Below, piece after piece: positions 43,560 through 52,944 of a stretch of DNA of 64,000 bases (positions are counted from its first letter, which is position 1; the number at the start of each line of letters is the position of its first letter). The notes beneath the pieces were generated by a model, which was not told where the DNA came from, made no database searches, and was given only the letters and a program-made list of their open reading frames with translations. The translations under genes were made by a program, and so were the position numbers. The stretch is taken from the NCBI GenBank assembly GCA_024401535.1, contig JAKSKX010000005.1:1-64000 (forward strand), in the 5' to 3' direction. Source of the DNA: Paludibacteraceae bacterium (GTDB lineage: Bacteria > Bacteroidota > Bacteroidia > Bacteroidales > Paludibacteraceae).

Positions 43560-43670
43560 TTCACAATTCACAATTCCGTGTCAGCGATGCGATAAATTGT
43601 GAATTATGCATTGTGCATTAAGAATTATGCATTATTTTTGCATTATGAATTATGAATCTTTAATTATTAG
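43555..43670. repeat. Short AT-rich heptamer repeats between ruvX and def
   Basis: Variants of attcataattcacaattcac and its complement (aattgtgaattatgcattgtg and similar) occur six or more times in 110 bp. Together they form long imperfect inverted repeats. A related inverted repeat recurs at 44246-44299. Confidence 0.75.
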
Positions 43671-43676
43671 TTGTTT

Positions 43677-44228
43677 ATGATACTTCCAATTACAATATAC
43701 GGCCTGCCCGTGTTGAGAAAGGTTTGCACACCGATTGACAAAAACTATCCGAACCTCAAGGAACTGCTTGAGAACATGTACGCAACCTTGACTCACAGCG
43801 AAGGCGTCGGCTTGGCGGCTCCGCAGGTCAACCTGCCCATCCGAATATTCATCGTGGACCTTGACGTGATGGGCGAGGACGAGCCTAAGTACAAGGGTGT
43901 GAAAAAGACGTTCATCAATCCCGTAATCACATGGATGTCCGATGAAACCGAGACTTCCGGCGAGGGTTGCCTCTCGCTTCCAGGCATTAACGAGAACGTC
44001 ACAAGGGCAAAGAAGGTGCGCGTGAAGTACCAGGACGAGGACTTCGTGGAGCATGAGGACGAGTTCGAGGACTTCTATGCCAAGGTTATCCAGCACGAGT
44101 ACGACCACCTGGAGGGCAAGGTCTTCATCGACAGAATCTCTCCTATCCGAAGAGCCATGAACAAGGGCAAAATCGAGAGCATGAAGAAGGGTAAGGTGCG
44201 TTGCCACTATAACGTAAAGACAGTCTAG
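43677..44228 (+). CDS. def: Peptide deformylase
   Basis: 183 residues from ATG 43677; the TTG two codons upstream is an unlikely start. The enzyme removes the formyl group from nascent proteins. All three motifs are intact: GVGLAAPQV, EGCLSLPG (metal Cys) and QHEYDHLEG (metal histidines and catalytic Glu). A 20-residue insert (DLDVMGEDEPKYKGVKKT) between motifs 1 and 2 is usual for the Bacteroidota form. Confidence 0.96.
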   Translation: MILPITIYGLPVLRKVCTPIDKNYPNLKELLENMYATLTHSEGVGLAAPQVNLPIRIFIVDLDVMGEDEPKYKGVKKTFINPVITWMSDETETSGEGCLSLPGINENVTRAKKVRVKYQDEDFVEHEDEFEDFYAKVIQHEYDHLEGKVFIDRISPIRRAMNKGKIESMKKGKVRCHYNVKTV

Positions 44229-44245
44229 AACTTTATTTCAAACAC

Positions 44246-44299
44246 AGTGCATAATTCACAAATAACCGCCATTCCAACGGGAATTTTGAGTTATGCACT
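44246..44299. repeat. Inverted repeat between def and the DUF1599 gene
   Basis: AGTGCATAATTCA and TGAGTTATGCACT pair with one wobble across a 28-nt loop. The arms resemble the heptamer units at 43555-43670. There is no T run, so it is not a classical terminator. Confidence 0.65.
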
Positions 44300-44317
44300 C
44301 TTTATTTAGCTTACATT

Positions 44318-44863
44318 ATGACTACAGAGGAACAGTTCGACAAGGCTATAGCAGAGTGCCGCGGCATATACATCAAGAAATATCACGACTATGGAGCCGC
44401 ATGGAGAATCATGCGTCCGGAAAGCATTACCGACCAAATCTATATCAAGGCGAACAGAGTCCGCACGCTTGAAACTACGGGTGTGAGCCTTGTCGGAGAG
44501 GGTATCAAGCCCGAACTCATAGGCATCGTGAACTACGCAGTCATGGGAATGGTTCAGCTCGAGAAGGGGTACAGCGAGAAGGACGACCTCAGCGAAGCGC
44601 AGGCCATCGAATTCTATGACCAGCACATGCAGGCGACTCGCAGCCTCATGCTCAAGAAGAATCATGACTATGACGAGGCCTGGAGAGCCATGCGAACAAG
44701 CTCTTATACCGACCTCATACTTATGAAGATATACCGCACGAAGCAGATAGAGTCGCTCAAGGGCGAAACACTAATCAGCGAGGGCATAGAAGCCAACTAC
44801 ATGGATATGCTCAACTATGCGATGTTCTACCTTATCAAGCTGGACGAGGAAAAAACACGATGA
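44318..44863 (+). CDS. DUF1599 (nucleotide modification associated) protein
   Basis: 181 residues made of two related halves: KKYHDYGAAWRIMRPESITDQIYIKANRVRTLE (first copy, in parts) and KKNHDYDEAWRAMRTSSYTDLILMKIYRTKQIE (second). The repeated HDY..AWR.MR motif is the mark of DUF1599. Homologues sit in phage nucleotide-modification clusters, but in Bacteroidales the gene is a chromosomal neighbour of a DoxX-like gene. It ends 6 bp before that gene here, so the pair is one operon. Activity unknown. Confidence 0.88.
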   Translation: MTTEEQFDKAIAECRGIYIKKYHDYGAAWRIMRPESITDQIYIKANRVRTLETTGVSLVGEGIKPELIGIVNYAVMGMVQLEKGYSEKDDLSEAQAIEFYDQHMQATRSLMLKKNHDYDEAWRAMRTSSYTDLILMKIYRTKQIESLKGETLISEGIEANYMDMLNYAMFYLIKLDEEKTR

Positions 44864-44869
44864 AACCGT

Positions 44870-46003
44870 ATGAATAGCACACTGGCCAAGACATATCACA
44901 GGGTTGTGGAGTCGCTAGAGAACCTGACCTTCAGACGCATAGTCATTGTCATATTCCGACTTGTCGTAGGCTTCGTTCTGCTTAGGGACGGCTTCCTGAT
45001 AGTCAATGACCCGTATGGAAGCGGAATCGTCGCAGAGGGCATAATCTCGGAGCTAGGACTCAGACTGCTCATGCCTTTGAGCCTGGTTCTGGCATTCATA
45101 GTCGGCTCGTTCAAGGTCAGTGTTGGGTGCTGCCTGCTGATGGGAACAAACGTCGGGGTAGCCGCCATGAACCTAATAATCTACCTTTTCATCGAGTTTT
45201 TTGTACTTGTGAAGCTCGATAGCCCTACATCGTGGCTCATAGCCAGAAACGTGGCCTTCATACTGCTCGGCGCACTGATTTTCTATTGGCGCAAGCACTC
45301 GGTAAAGATATACACCAAGAGGACGGAATGGGTGATAGAGCTGTATAGCTTTGCGTTCTCGGTCTTGTTCGCCGCCCACTGCTACATAAGTCTGCCGATG
45401 CTGGACACGACTGCGGCAAAAGAGGGAAACTCGATGAAATCGGCATTTTTGACAGAAGCCAAGGCTCTGGGAATGGACACGGCTAAGGTCGGTAGGGAGC
45501 TTGAGTGCCTGGCGGACACGGGATACTCGTTCGTGCTGCTGAGCAGACACCTGCCGGACGCATCGACGATGAGGAAGGACGAAATCAACACCCTCTACGA
45601 GTACTCTGTGGGGCACGGATATCCGTTCGTGTGTCTGATAGGCGAGGAGGTGACTGAGGACGAGATGCGCGAGTACATCATAGAGAGCAAATGTGCGGAG
45701 TATCCCATTGTCAAGTTCGAGAAAAGCATAATCGAATGCGTGGCGAGGAGCAACCCGGAGCTTCTAATCATGAAGGACGGAACCATAACGCGAAAGTTCA
45801 GCGCCTACAAGATTCCGAAGCTTGAGGATGCGCTCGGCGAGGAGCTCTACGGACACCAGAGCGAGAGCTCGACGGGAAGAACGATACTGTTCTCGGTGAT
45901 AGCTTATCTGTTGCCTTTGGTAGTGCTTCTGGCATACGACTACTTGATAGAGCTGTTGAAGTGGCTGATTAAAAAAATCGTGATGAAATCGAAGAAAAGC
46001 TAA
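44870..46003 (+). CDS. DoxX-like membrane protein with thioredoxin-like part (BT_3928-like)
   Basis: 377 residues. The first 170 or so form four to five membrane helices of DoxX-like type (FRLVVGFVLLRDGFLIVNDPYGSG at the start). Residues about 190-335 resemble a thioredoxin-fold domain (SYSFVLLSRHLPDAS, YPFVCLIGEEVTEDEMREYI, PELLIMKDGTITRKFSA) but without a CxxC pair. A last helix (about 345-365) returns to the membrane. This fits BT_3928-type proteins next to DUF1599 in other Bacteroidales. The role is unknown; redox or lipid related is a guess. Confidence 0.75.
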   Translation: MNSTLAKTYHRVVESLENLTFRRIVIVIFRLVVGFVLLRDGFLIVNDPYGSGIVAEGIISELGLRLLMPLSLVLAFIVGSFKVSVGCCLLMGTNVGVAAMNLIIYLFIEFFVLVKLDSPTSWLIARNVAFILLGALIFYWRKHSVKIYTKRTEWVIELYSFAFSVLFAAHCYISLPMLDTTAAKEGNSMKSAFLTEAKALGMDTAKVGRELECLADTGYSFVLLSRHLPDASTMRKDEINTLYEYSVGHGYPFVCLIGEEVTEDEMREYIIESKCAEYPIVKFEKSIIECVARSNPELLIMKDGTITRKFSAYKIPKLEDALGEELYGHQSESSTGRTILFSVIAYLLPLVVLLAYDYLIELLKWLIKKIVMKSKKS

Positions 46004-46071
46004 TATTGGACGCGACTATACAGCGCCGTAATGGATGTGCAATGAATATATTTTTGGAACAGGCGCGAAAC

Positions 46072-46105
46072 AAAAAAGAATCCTCCTCACGGGGGATTCT
46101 TTTTT
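46072..46105. terminator. Bidirectional terminator after the DoxX-like gene
   Basis: AGAATCCTCC and GGGGGATTCT arms around TCAC, with six A before and six T after. It could end both the operon on the plus strand and a minus-strand RNA starting near 46171. Confidence 0.88.
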
Positions 46106-46171
46106 ATTAACATTAACTTTTTATTATGGCTCACACCTTCGGCGAGAAGTGTGTGTAATTCTTCACTTTTG
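46072..46171 (-). ncRNA. Possible minus-strand small RNA
   Basis: A minus-strand -7 box TAATTTTG (46178-46185, with TTGC 19 bp upstream) is followed after about 15 nt by a CACACTTC/GAAGGTGTG hairpin with loop TCGCC. The shared terminator lies 100 nt downstream. No ORF is present. The 308-bp gap otherwise holds only the promoter at 46306. Confidence 0.35.
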
Positions 46172-46305
46172 ACAATGCAAAATTACTGCCGTTCGTAAAA
46201 GTCTGCAATACCTAAAAGTTGGTATTTTGCGTGGTAAAAGTATCAATGTGTAATTTCAGCCTCCATATTTGTTATAAAAAAGTGAGCTGTGTTAGATAAA
46301 ATGCT

Positions 46306-46313
46306 TATATTTG
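46306..46313 (+). promoter_or_regulatory. -7 box for the glycosyltransferase pair; decides the start
   Basis: TATATTTG overlaps the in-frame TTG at 46311, so translation should begin at ATG 46332. Confidence 0.65.
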
Positions 46314-46331
46314 CTTATCAAATCAAAGCAG

Positions 46332-47339
46332 ATGAACTCGAATCTACTAATAGCGGTTGTACTATACGAGTGCCAGCCCCATATGAGCAGGACAATACAG
46401 ACACTAAGGTCTGCGCTCAAGGAGGCAGGCGCTGAAGTTCGTGTCGTCGTAATCAATAACAGCAGGCATGTGGTCATAGTGCCTAGCTGGGACTTTGAGG
46501 TCTATCAGTCAGACTCGAACAGGGGACTAGCTGAGCCGTATGACTTGGCGGCAACTTTGTGTCTGAGGGACGGAATCGACTACCTGGTGACTTTTGACCA
46601 GGACACGGCCGTGACGCTTTCGTATATAAGGGCTATGATTGGAAAATCGGCGTCTCCATCGGATAAAGTTGGGGCGTATGTTCCTTTGGTAAGAAACGAA
46701 TCGAACCATCTTTCACCGGGATACTATAACATTGAAAAGGGACTCTATCATTCCCATAAGCCGGTTCTAGGCAACGATGACCTGAACAAACTGAAGAGCC
46801 ATGAACTTCCATACGCCTTCAACAGCGGAACTATGTGGAACGTGAAGGCTTTGAAGGATTGTGGAGGTTTCCCCCAGAGGTATCCGCTTGACATGCTTGA
46901 CCATGCAATGTTCAGGCGCCTTTACCTGAAGGAATGGAAGGTGGAGGTCGTTGACGAGCAAAACAGCCTGATGCACGGTTTGAGCATAGAGAGTAAGGAG
47001 GGCATGAGCCTTGGAAGGGCGCAGAACTATCTGGATGCAGTTCATCAGTACTATGTGGAGGAGAGCATGCTTGCCGAGTATTACCATAAGGTTTCACCGG
47101 AGTCAAATCTGAAGAATCTTGGAAGCAACTATATGGGAGTGCTTCTGCGCAAGGGATTGAAAAGGTTTGTGATGGGAATCTTGGGGCGACAGCTCGGAAA
47201 CCCTACGACACAGATGTATTTCGACCAGCTGCAAAAGCTTAGAAATCCCGATGAAATGCACAGTTTTGTGCCGTTCGAATCTGAAATCCTGGACAAGGTG
47301 GAGGACTACACCTCAATTCGCAAAATAAAAGTGTTCTGA
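46332..47339 (+). CDS. Family 2 glycosyltransferase, rhamnosyltransferase-like
   Basis: 335 residues from ATG 46332. The GT-A fold opens LLIAVVLYECQPHMSRTIQTL, and the nucleotide-sugar site is the DQD of YLVTFDQDTAVT. Later blocks are YAFNSGTMWNVKAL and GGFPQRYPLDMLDHAMFRRL, as in rhamnosyltransferases of the WbbL/RfbF type. It adds a sugar to an envelope glycan in the cytoplasm; the sugar is inferred. Its stop overlaps the next start by one base. Confidence 0.87.
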   Translation: MNSNLLIAVVLYECQPHMSRTIQTLRSALKEAGAEVRVVVINNSRHVVIVPSWDFEVYQSDSNRGLAEPYDLAATLCLRDGIDYLVTFDQDTAVTLSYIRAMIGKSASPSDKVGAYVPLVRNESNHLSPGYYNIEKGLYHSHKPVLGNDDLNKLKSHELPYAFNSGTMWNVKALKDCGGFPQRYPLDMLDHAMFRRLYLKEWKVEVVDEQNSLMHGLSIESKEGMSLGRAQNYLDAVHQYYVEESMLAEYYHKVSPESNLKNLGSNYMGVLLRKGLKRFVMGILGRQLGNPTTQMYFDQLQKLRNPDEMHSFVPFESEILDKVEDYTSIRKIKVF

Positions 47340-48241
47340 TGGAGACGACAGTTGACATAATATACGTGAATTACAACACCGCCGACCAGATACTAGATTC
47401 GGTTGGAACGCTTGACGCGGCATGTGGCAAGTACGGGTTTCGTGTGACTGTGGTCGATAACTGTTCGGACGCCGATGCGTGTCTGGAACAGCTCAAGCAG
47501 GTTGATGGCTTGAATTATGTTCAGCTGGACAGAAACTATGGGTTCGGATACGCTAACAACAGGGGATATGAGCAGACAAGCGCTCCGATAGTCTTGTTCC
47601 TGAATCCGGATACGCTCTGCAGAAAGGGAAGCATAGAGTCTATGATTTCATTCCTGCTTGGTCATGATGGTGTCGGTTGTGTTGGAGCTTCACTGTTTGA
47701 TGCTGACGACAAGCCTGCTCATTCGTTCAGACGTCTTGACTATGGAGTGAGAATTGAGCTGAGCAATGCGCTCTGTCACATACCTGCAAAGGTAGCTTAC
47801 GGCAGAAATGCGGAGCATAACTATACGGGCAAAGAGCTTGATGTCGCCTATGTGTGTGGTGCGGCAATGATGTGCAAGAGGGATATTCTCGATGAAACGG
47901 GAGCTTTTGATGAGAGATTCTTTATGTATTTCGAGGATAACGAACTATGTCGAAGAATTAGGATGAAAGGCTTGCGTGTGGTTTCCTTGCCCAATGCGGA
48001 GATTGTCCACCTTGAGGGCAAATCAATTTCTCTCAAGGAGACAAGAGAGAAACTGCAGGAGCAGAGCCGCAGACTGTTCTATGAAATAACGGGGAAGTCG
48101 TGGCACAGACCGATTATTGATGCGGTGAACATAGTTCTGCTGACTGTGGGCGAGATCTTGTGCGGAGTAACAGGCAAGTCCGAAAAGAGAAGAATTTATA
48201 GTTTCCGCAAAAAACTATTGCTAAGCAAGGAAATCAATTAA
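47339..48241 (+). CDS. Family 2 glycosyltransferase
   Basis: 300 residues. GT-A landmarks are VDIIYVNYNTADQILDSV at the start, LDRNYGFGYANNRGYEQ, the metal site VLFLNPDTLC, and AAMMCKRDILDETGAFDERFFMYFEDNELCRRI. These match the WbbL-like rhamnosyltransferase group. Translationally coupled to the preceding glycosyltransferase. A C-terminal hydrophobic helix (about 255-275) may hold it at the membrane. No other glycan genes adjoin. Confidence 0.9.
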   Translation: METTVDIIYVNYNTADQILDSVGTLDAACGKYGFRVTVVDNCSDADACLEQLKQVDGLNYVQLDRNYGFGYANNRGYEQTSAPIVLFLNPDTLCRKGSIESMISFLLGHDGVGCVGASLFDADDKPAHSFRRLDYGVRIELSNALCHIPAKVAYGRNAEHNYTGKELDVAYVCGAAMMCKRDILDETGAFDERFFMYFEDNELCRRIRMKGLRVVSLPNAEIVHLEGKSISLKETREKLQEQSRRLFYEITGKSWHRPIIDAVNIVLLTVGEILCGVTGKSEKRRIYSFRKKLLLSKEIN

Positions 48242-48324
48242 CCTATTCCAGCTAAAGACTTAACAATTCGCGTGAATGTTAAACTTTTAGCGTGAAAAAG
48301 TGTGTGTCGGGGAGTGATTCTTAT

Positions 48325-48332
48325 TATCTTTG
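48325..48332 (+). promoter_or_regulatory. -7 box for the large T9SS cargo gene
   Basis: TATCTTTG matches TAnnTTTG, 26 bp before the ATG at 48359. Confidence 0.7.
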
Positions 48333-48358
48333 CTTTTGTAAGACACTTTATACTATAG

Positions 48359-51300
48359 ATGTTTATGATTTATCTAAAAAAGATATTTGTTGGACTTTTA
48401 ATGATGTTGTCGGCAGGGGTGAATGTCTCTGCTGCAGACTATTTTCTGACAACAGATGTCGGTCATGACAAGAACGGAGAGTATTATCTTTGTCAGAATC
48501 TGGACGGACTATGGATTATGCCTGTTTGGACGGGAGGCGGGGAAGAGCCTACTGTCAATGTGAAATGGTACGCTTCACCGATAAATTCTACGGAAGTTGA
48601 TATGTCAGCTCCAATCAAGGAGAAGAACAATGTTCTGATTTCAAGTGCCGAGTATAACGTGCGTTCAAGTATGTTTGATGTAAGGACTGCACAGACAAGC
48701 CAGAGCAGAACATTCAAGGTTGTTACCGAATATGTTGAGACGGGTGATGTGCAGGAGTCTGAAATAACTATTGTTGCCCGATACGTTCCTCAGCCAACAG
48801 AGATAAAGATGCCTTCTTTTTGTGCTGGAGGAGGCACTCTTGCTGCACTAACATTGACAAAATTCTTTGATACAGACAAGTACAGCTGGTACGATGAAAA
48901 TGGAAAGTCTATCAAAGGAATGGCAGAGGTATTGGCTATTTCGCAAAAGCCTGCAGGCAGCTATACGTATTTTGCAAGTGCAAAAGATGGCAAGTGCTTG
49001 AGTGATAAGCTGGAGCTAACACTAAACATAAATGGCAAAGTTCCGGCTGATTTGAACTATGCTTTTGTGACATATTCTTCCGATGAAGACTACGAAAATG
49101 ATGTGCAGCAGCAGTCTTTGAAAATGAATGGTAGATTGCTTGCCGATGGAGAAGGCTGCAAATACAAATGGTATTCACCAGAGAAGAAGGAACTGACATC
49201 TCCATATAAGCCCGAACCAAGGGCAGAAGCAGGACAGACTATGACGGTGGCTTATGTTTCTCAGGATTGCGGATGTGGATATGGACCTCTGACACCATAT
49301 ACTATTGTATGCAGTAAACTTGCTCCTCCCGATGTCGCTGACTTGAATATGTGTTATGACGAAAGCAAGGTAGCCCTCCCTGTTGTTCATAAAGCTACAA
49401 TCAACACAATCTCTGAATTCGATGAAAAGACGAATTATTATTTGGAATTGAGTGAGACACCGGATTTTTCTGTTTCGATAAAAGGTGCGCCAGGTGAAGA
49501 AAACCTTGATTTGATGACCGTAGGTGGTAAACCGGGCGTTCATACATACTACTTGCGCCAGGTCAGATTGGATGGTGCTATGAGTGGAGTGGCTTCGTTC
49601 AATGTGACTGTTTTGCAGGTAAGCGAGCCAGGTATGAAGTCTGCTCATGTAAAAGAAGGTACTTGCAGCCTGAATTTGAACAACTATCTTGACAGTGAAG
49701 GATATTCAAACCTTGAGTGGTACGATGCGGCAAAGTCACCATTAGCTTCTTCAACAGGCATTTCTGTCAGCAATGGTGAAGATAAGGAATTCTATGCAAG
49801 AATATTCTCCGATAAAAGCGGAGAAAAATGCTATTCCAAGTATGTTCCGCTGACTATTACCGGAGTAGCTTTGAATCCTACTGTTTCCGAAGGAACAAGT
49901 GTCTGCTTGAACAGTCCTTTGAAGTTGGTTTCATCAGGAAATAACAAGGACAGCCACGTAACTTGGGATAAGGCTCCTTCGTGGGTTGAGTGCAGTTATT
50001 CGGCAGATTCCACAGAGAATGTTATCAAGGTCAGCGAGGCCAAAGACTTCACTTTGACTTCTACAATTTCACTATATTCTTGCAAGTATGACTATCCTAT
50101 GGCATTCACTGTAAATACCCCTTCTTTAGAGGGTACAGTGAAGATTGCTAGGGATGATAATTCCATAGACAGTTACGAAACTTCGGAGAAACTGCAGTTT
50201 AGGTCATGTAACTTAAATTCACGAGTTATTGTGGATGTTCCGCATACAGGCTATGCAATAAAAGTCGTGTATCCATCGGGAAAATCAAAGGATTGCCCGT
50301 TTTCAATGCCTTTTACTTCTTTTCAAGCAGATGAGTGGGGAACTTACAAAATTTCTTATGAGAATGAATGTCCTTTGTCCTTCGAGGTCTCTTTGACAAG
50401 ACCTTTGGTTGAAGGCGCAAAGCTGACTAAAAATGAGGTTTCCTTCTGTAAGGATGAAACGCAATCGATTGACTTAAGTTCGTATTTGGTTGGTACTCCT
50501 TCTGGTTTTTGGACTGACGATAAGGATAAGGAGCTGGCCAATACGGTGGTCGATTTGTCTGCAATAGACAAATACGTTAACGAGTTCTCCTTCTATCCAA
50601 ATACTGTAATATTGTCGCAGAGCGGTAAAGAGACAAAATGTCTCGGGGAACCTATCAAACTGAAAGTCTTGGTTGATTCGTTAGGCCTTGAGATTAGCGG
50701 TGACTCTTTGCTTTGTCCCGATGAAGTGGTGACCTTGTCAGCAAAGTCGCAGGCTCTGGATTCCAGATCTGTTGGCTACACTTGGAACGTGTCGCCAAGC
50801 AATGCAACAGTTTCTTCCAACTTGAGCGGAACTATGATTGATTGTGTCGGCAAGGAAGATGTTGTTTATGTGACACTTACAGCTAGCACTAAGGTGTGTA
50901 GCAAGTCAATTGAAAAGACATTGACTGTTGGACAAAAAGAGGCAAAGGGAACAATATCAGCCTTACACAAGGGTGCGGCGGTCAAAACTATAAATGTAGA
51001 AGAACAGAACTTCAATATTGCCTATTGTAGCGGTCAGCAGGTTCGTTTTGACTTGGAACACACTAAAGACGAATACACCTTGATATTGCCAAGTGGAGTT
51101 TCTTCTACAGAAAGTTTTTCAAACAGAACCCCTTTCAGCCTAGTTGCCCCCGGCGTCTATACTATAAAGTATATGAATGGATGCGAATCGGAGTATTCCT
51201 TCGAGGCCTCAGCAGAAAAGCGTCCTCAGCTAAAGGAGAGCGTTGTCCAGGCTTGTCCTAATTCCTCAACATACATAGAGGTAATGAATACGCAGGGTTG

Positions 51301-52486
51301 CATTATTGAGTTGGAGGGAGTGTCAGAAAAGTTTACTGACGGGAAGATTCGCTTCGACTCAAAGGGTGAAGGCTCCTATAACAAACTATATAAGGTTACT
51401 TGTGACGGCTGTGAGAGAAGGCCTATGGACCAGTTGAACGTAGATGTCATGGATGGCGGAGGACTAGGAGAGCAGCTTTACGTTGAAACTTATGGAAGCC
51501 ACATCTGTATTGGTGGAGAAGTGCAGGTGAACCGCGTATATACAGTGCCGCCTTCGAGGTTTACAATCCAGTGGGAGGATAATCCCGACATTATCGGAGA
51601 CAGAACTACTCAGCAAATCAAGATAAAACCGAACATAAAAGACTGGAAGCCAGGTGAGTTGTCCAGAGAGATTCTCTATTCCGCAACGCTTACTTCTACT
51701 GACGTATGTGCTGACCCGTCAAAGCGCAAGGCTGTTGACAATGTAAGCATAATAGTTGGAAGGCCTTTTGACGCTGAGATTGTTGGACCATCTTTGATTT
51801 GTTACGGAGAAGAGTCGTTATTGACTGTCCCTAACATGGATTCAAAAACTGTGTACGAGTGGAAGAGTTCTACTGACGATAAAGTTAACGGTAAAACAAC
51901 AGGTACAGTTTCCGCAAGTCCTGAAATTGGTACGAATGATTATTCCGTAACTATAACCAGAGACGGATGCACTGTTACAAAAACCCATACATTGAATGTG
52001 GGCTCTATTCCTCAAATAAACGAGATCAAGCAATCCTCTATGGGAGATGTCAAACTCTCTGCTTCAAGTTTGTCAGGCAAGCAACTGATATACTCAATAG
52101 GAAAGACTGAATTCCCAGACGGAGATTTCGGAAGACTGTCGCCCGGCCAGTATAATGTAAAGATTAGCGAAGTCGATGGTTGCGTGAACGACACGAACAT
52201 TGTAGTAGATGAACCGAAGCTTTTGGTTATGCCTTTCTTTACACCTAATGGGGATGGAGAGAATGATGTGATTTCCATACCGAACAACATGCTCGAATAC
52301 AAGAACACGGAAATGACAGTGTATGACCGTTGGGGAAAGAAGGTGGCATATTTGAATAATGACAATCCCGACTGGGACGGTACGTACAACGGAAAGCCGA
52401 TGCCAAGTGCCGACTATTGGTATGTCCTCAATGTTAATGAAATACGAAGGTACTATTCAGGCCATTTCTCGTTGATAAGGAATTAA
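48359..52486 (+). CDS. Large type IX secretion cargo with gliding-motility (CHU_C) C-terminal domain
   Basis: 1375 residues with a signal peptide (about 1-25, ending VNVSA). The body is a chain of beta-sandwich Ig/PKD-like modules with recurrent openings such as ICYGEESLLTVPN, LCPDEVVTLSAKS and VCLNSPLKLVSSG, and many cysteine pairs. The last 85 or so residues form the gliding-motility-associated C-terminal domain: VMPFFTPNGDGENDVISI, MTVYDRWGKKV, WDGTYNGKPMPSADYWYVL. This is the type B sorting signal of the type IX secretion system. It is therefore exported and either released or surface-attached. Function unknown; adhesion is a guess. It lies after two glycosyltransferases but has its own promoter and terminator. 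Confidence 0.88.
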   Translation: MFMIYLKKIFVGLLMMLSAGVNVSAADYFLTTDVGHDKNGEYYLCQNLDGLWIMPVWTGGGEEPTVNVKWYASPINSTEVDMSAPIKEKNNVLISSAEYNVRSSMFDVRTAQTSQSRTFKVVTEYVETGDVQESEITIVARYVPQPTEIKMPSFCAGGGTLAALTLTKFFDTDKYSWYDENGKSIKGMAEVLAISQKPAGSYTYFASAKDGKCLSDKLELTLNINGKVPADLNYAFVTYSSDEDYENDVQQQSLKMNGRLLADGEGCKYKWYSPEKKELTSPYKPEPRAEAGQTMTVAYVSQDCGCGYGPLTPYTIVCSKLAPPDVADLNMCYDESKVALPVVHKATINTISEFDEKTNYYLELSETPDFSVSIKGAPGEENLDLMTVGGKPGVHTYYLRQVRLDGAMSGVASFNVTVLQVSEPGMKSAHVKEGTCSLNLNNYLDSEGYSNLEWYDAAKSPLASSTGISVSNGEDKEFYARIFSDKSGEKCYSKYVPLTITGVALNPTVSEGTSVCLNSPLKLVSSGNNKDSHVTWDKAPSWVECSYSADSTENVIKVSEAKDFTLTSTISLYSCKYDYPMAFTVNTPSLEGTVKIARDDNSIDSYETSEKLQFRSCNLNSRVIVDVPHTGYAIKVVYPSGKSKDCPFSMPFTSFQADEWGTYKISYENECPLSFEVSLTRPLVEGAKLTKNEVSFCKDETQSIDLSSYLVGTPSGFWTDDKDKELANTVVDLSAIDKYVNEFSFYPNTVILSQSGKETKCLGEPIKLKVLVDSLGLEISGDSLLCPDEVVTLSAKSQALDSRSVGYTWNVSPSNATVSSNLSGTMIDCVGKEDVVYVTLTASTKVCSKSIEKTLTVGQKEAKGTISALHKGAAVKTINVEEQNFNIAYCSGQQVRFDLEHTKDEYTLILPSGVSSTESFSNRTPFSLVAPGVYTIKYMNGCESEYSFEASAEKRPQLKESVVQACPNSSTYIEVMNTQGCIIELEGVSEKFTDGKIRFDSKGEGSYNKLYKVTCDGCERRPMDQLNVDVMDGGGLGEQLYVETYGSHICIGGEVQVNRVYTVPPSRFTIQWEDNPDIIGDRTTQQIKIKPNIKDWKPGELSREILYSATLTSTDVCADPSKRKAVDNVSIIVGRPFDAEIVGPSLICYGEESLLTVPNMDSKTVYEWKSSTDDKVNGKTTGTVSASPEIGTNDYSVTITRDGCTVTKTHTLNVGSIPQINEIKQSSMGDVKLSASSLSGKQLIYSIGKTEFPDGDFGRLSPGQYNVKISEVDGCVNDTNIVVDEPKLLVMPFFTPNGDGENDVISIPNNMLEYKNTEMTVYDRWGKKVAYLNNDNPDWDGTYNGKPMPSADYWYVLNVNEIRRYYSGHFSLIRN

Positions 52487-52511
52487 AGATGCGTTTTACG
52501 CATCTTTTTTT
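52487..52511 (+). terminator. Terminator of the T9SS cargo gene
   Basis: AGATGCGT and ACGCATCT arms around TTT, then a T run. Confidence 0.88.
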
Positions 52512-52569
52512 CTTTTGTAGAAGTGGATAAAACAAAAAAGAAGTCAAACTTTCATTTGACTTCCCCTTG

Positions 52570-52644
52570 TCGAGATGAAGGGATTCGAACCCCCGACCCT
52601 CTGGTCCCAAACCAGATGCGCTAACCGGACTGCGCTACATCTCG
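52570..52644 (-). tRNA. tRNA-Pro (anticodon TGG)
   Basis: A 75-nt minus-strand cloverleaf. The acceptor CGAGATG/CATCTCG has discriminator A, the anticodon stem-loop is CTGGTTTGGGACCAG with TGG, and the T-arm is TCGGGGGTTCGAATCCC. A -7 box TAATTTTG lies upstream at 52671-52678. CCA is not encoded. Confidence 0.97.
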
Positions 52645-52670
52645 AATCGCTTTGTTTCTCAAAAGCGATG

Positions 52671-52678
52671 CAAAATTA
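52671..52678 (-). promoter_or_regulatory. -7 box for tRNA-Pro
   Basis: Minus-strand TAATTTTG matches TAnnTTTG, 27 bp before the tRNA 5' end. Confidence 0.65.
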
Positions 52679-52944
52679 CATCTTAATTTTTAATTCGCAA
52701 ACAAATTTGATAAAAAATACTGGATTTTTCTAAAAAAAAGAAAAAATATGCTTCCAACTTTGTCTTATGCCGTGAAAAGTAAAGGGAGAAATGTTGACTT
52801 CAGCAGGAATTATGCTGCTTCTCTGTGCCTCAAAATAGTTGAAAAATACAATTAAAACTTGCCATATAACATAAAAAATAGCAAGTTTAGTCGTTTTACT
52901 TGTGGAAAAATAGCATTTCGTTTTGCAAAATTGTTGATTTAAGA

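Noticed and set aside
52740-52870. Small RNA in the gap after tRNA-Pro
   Set aside because: Only a weak GCAG/CTGC hairpin is present, without a T run or a dedicated promoter.
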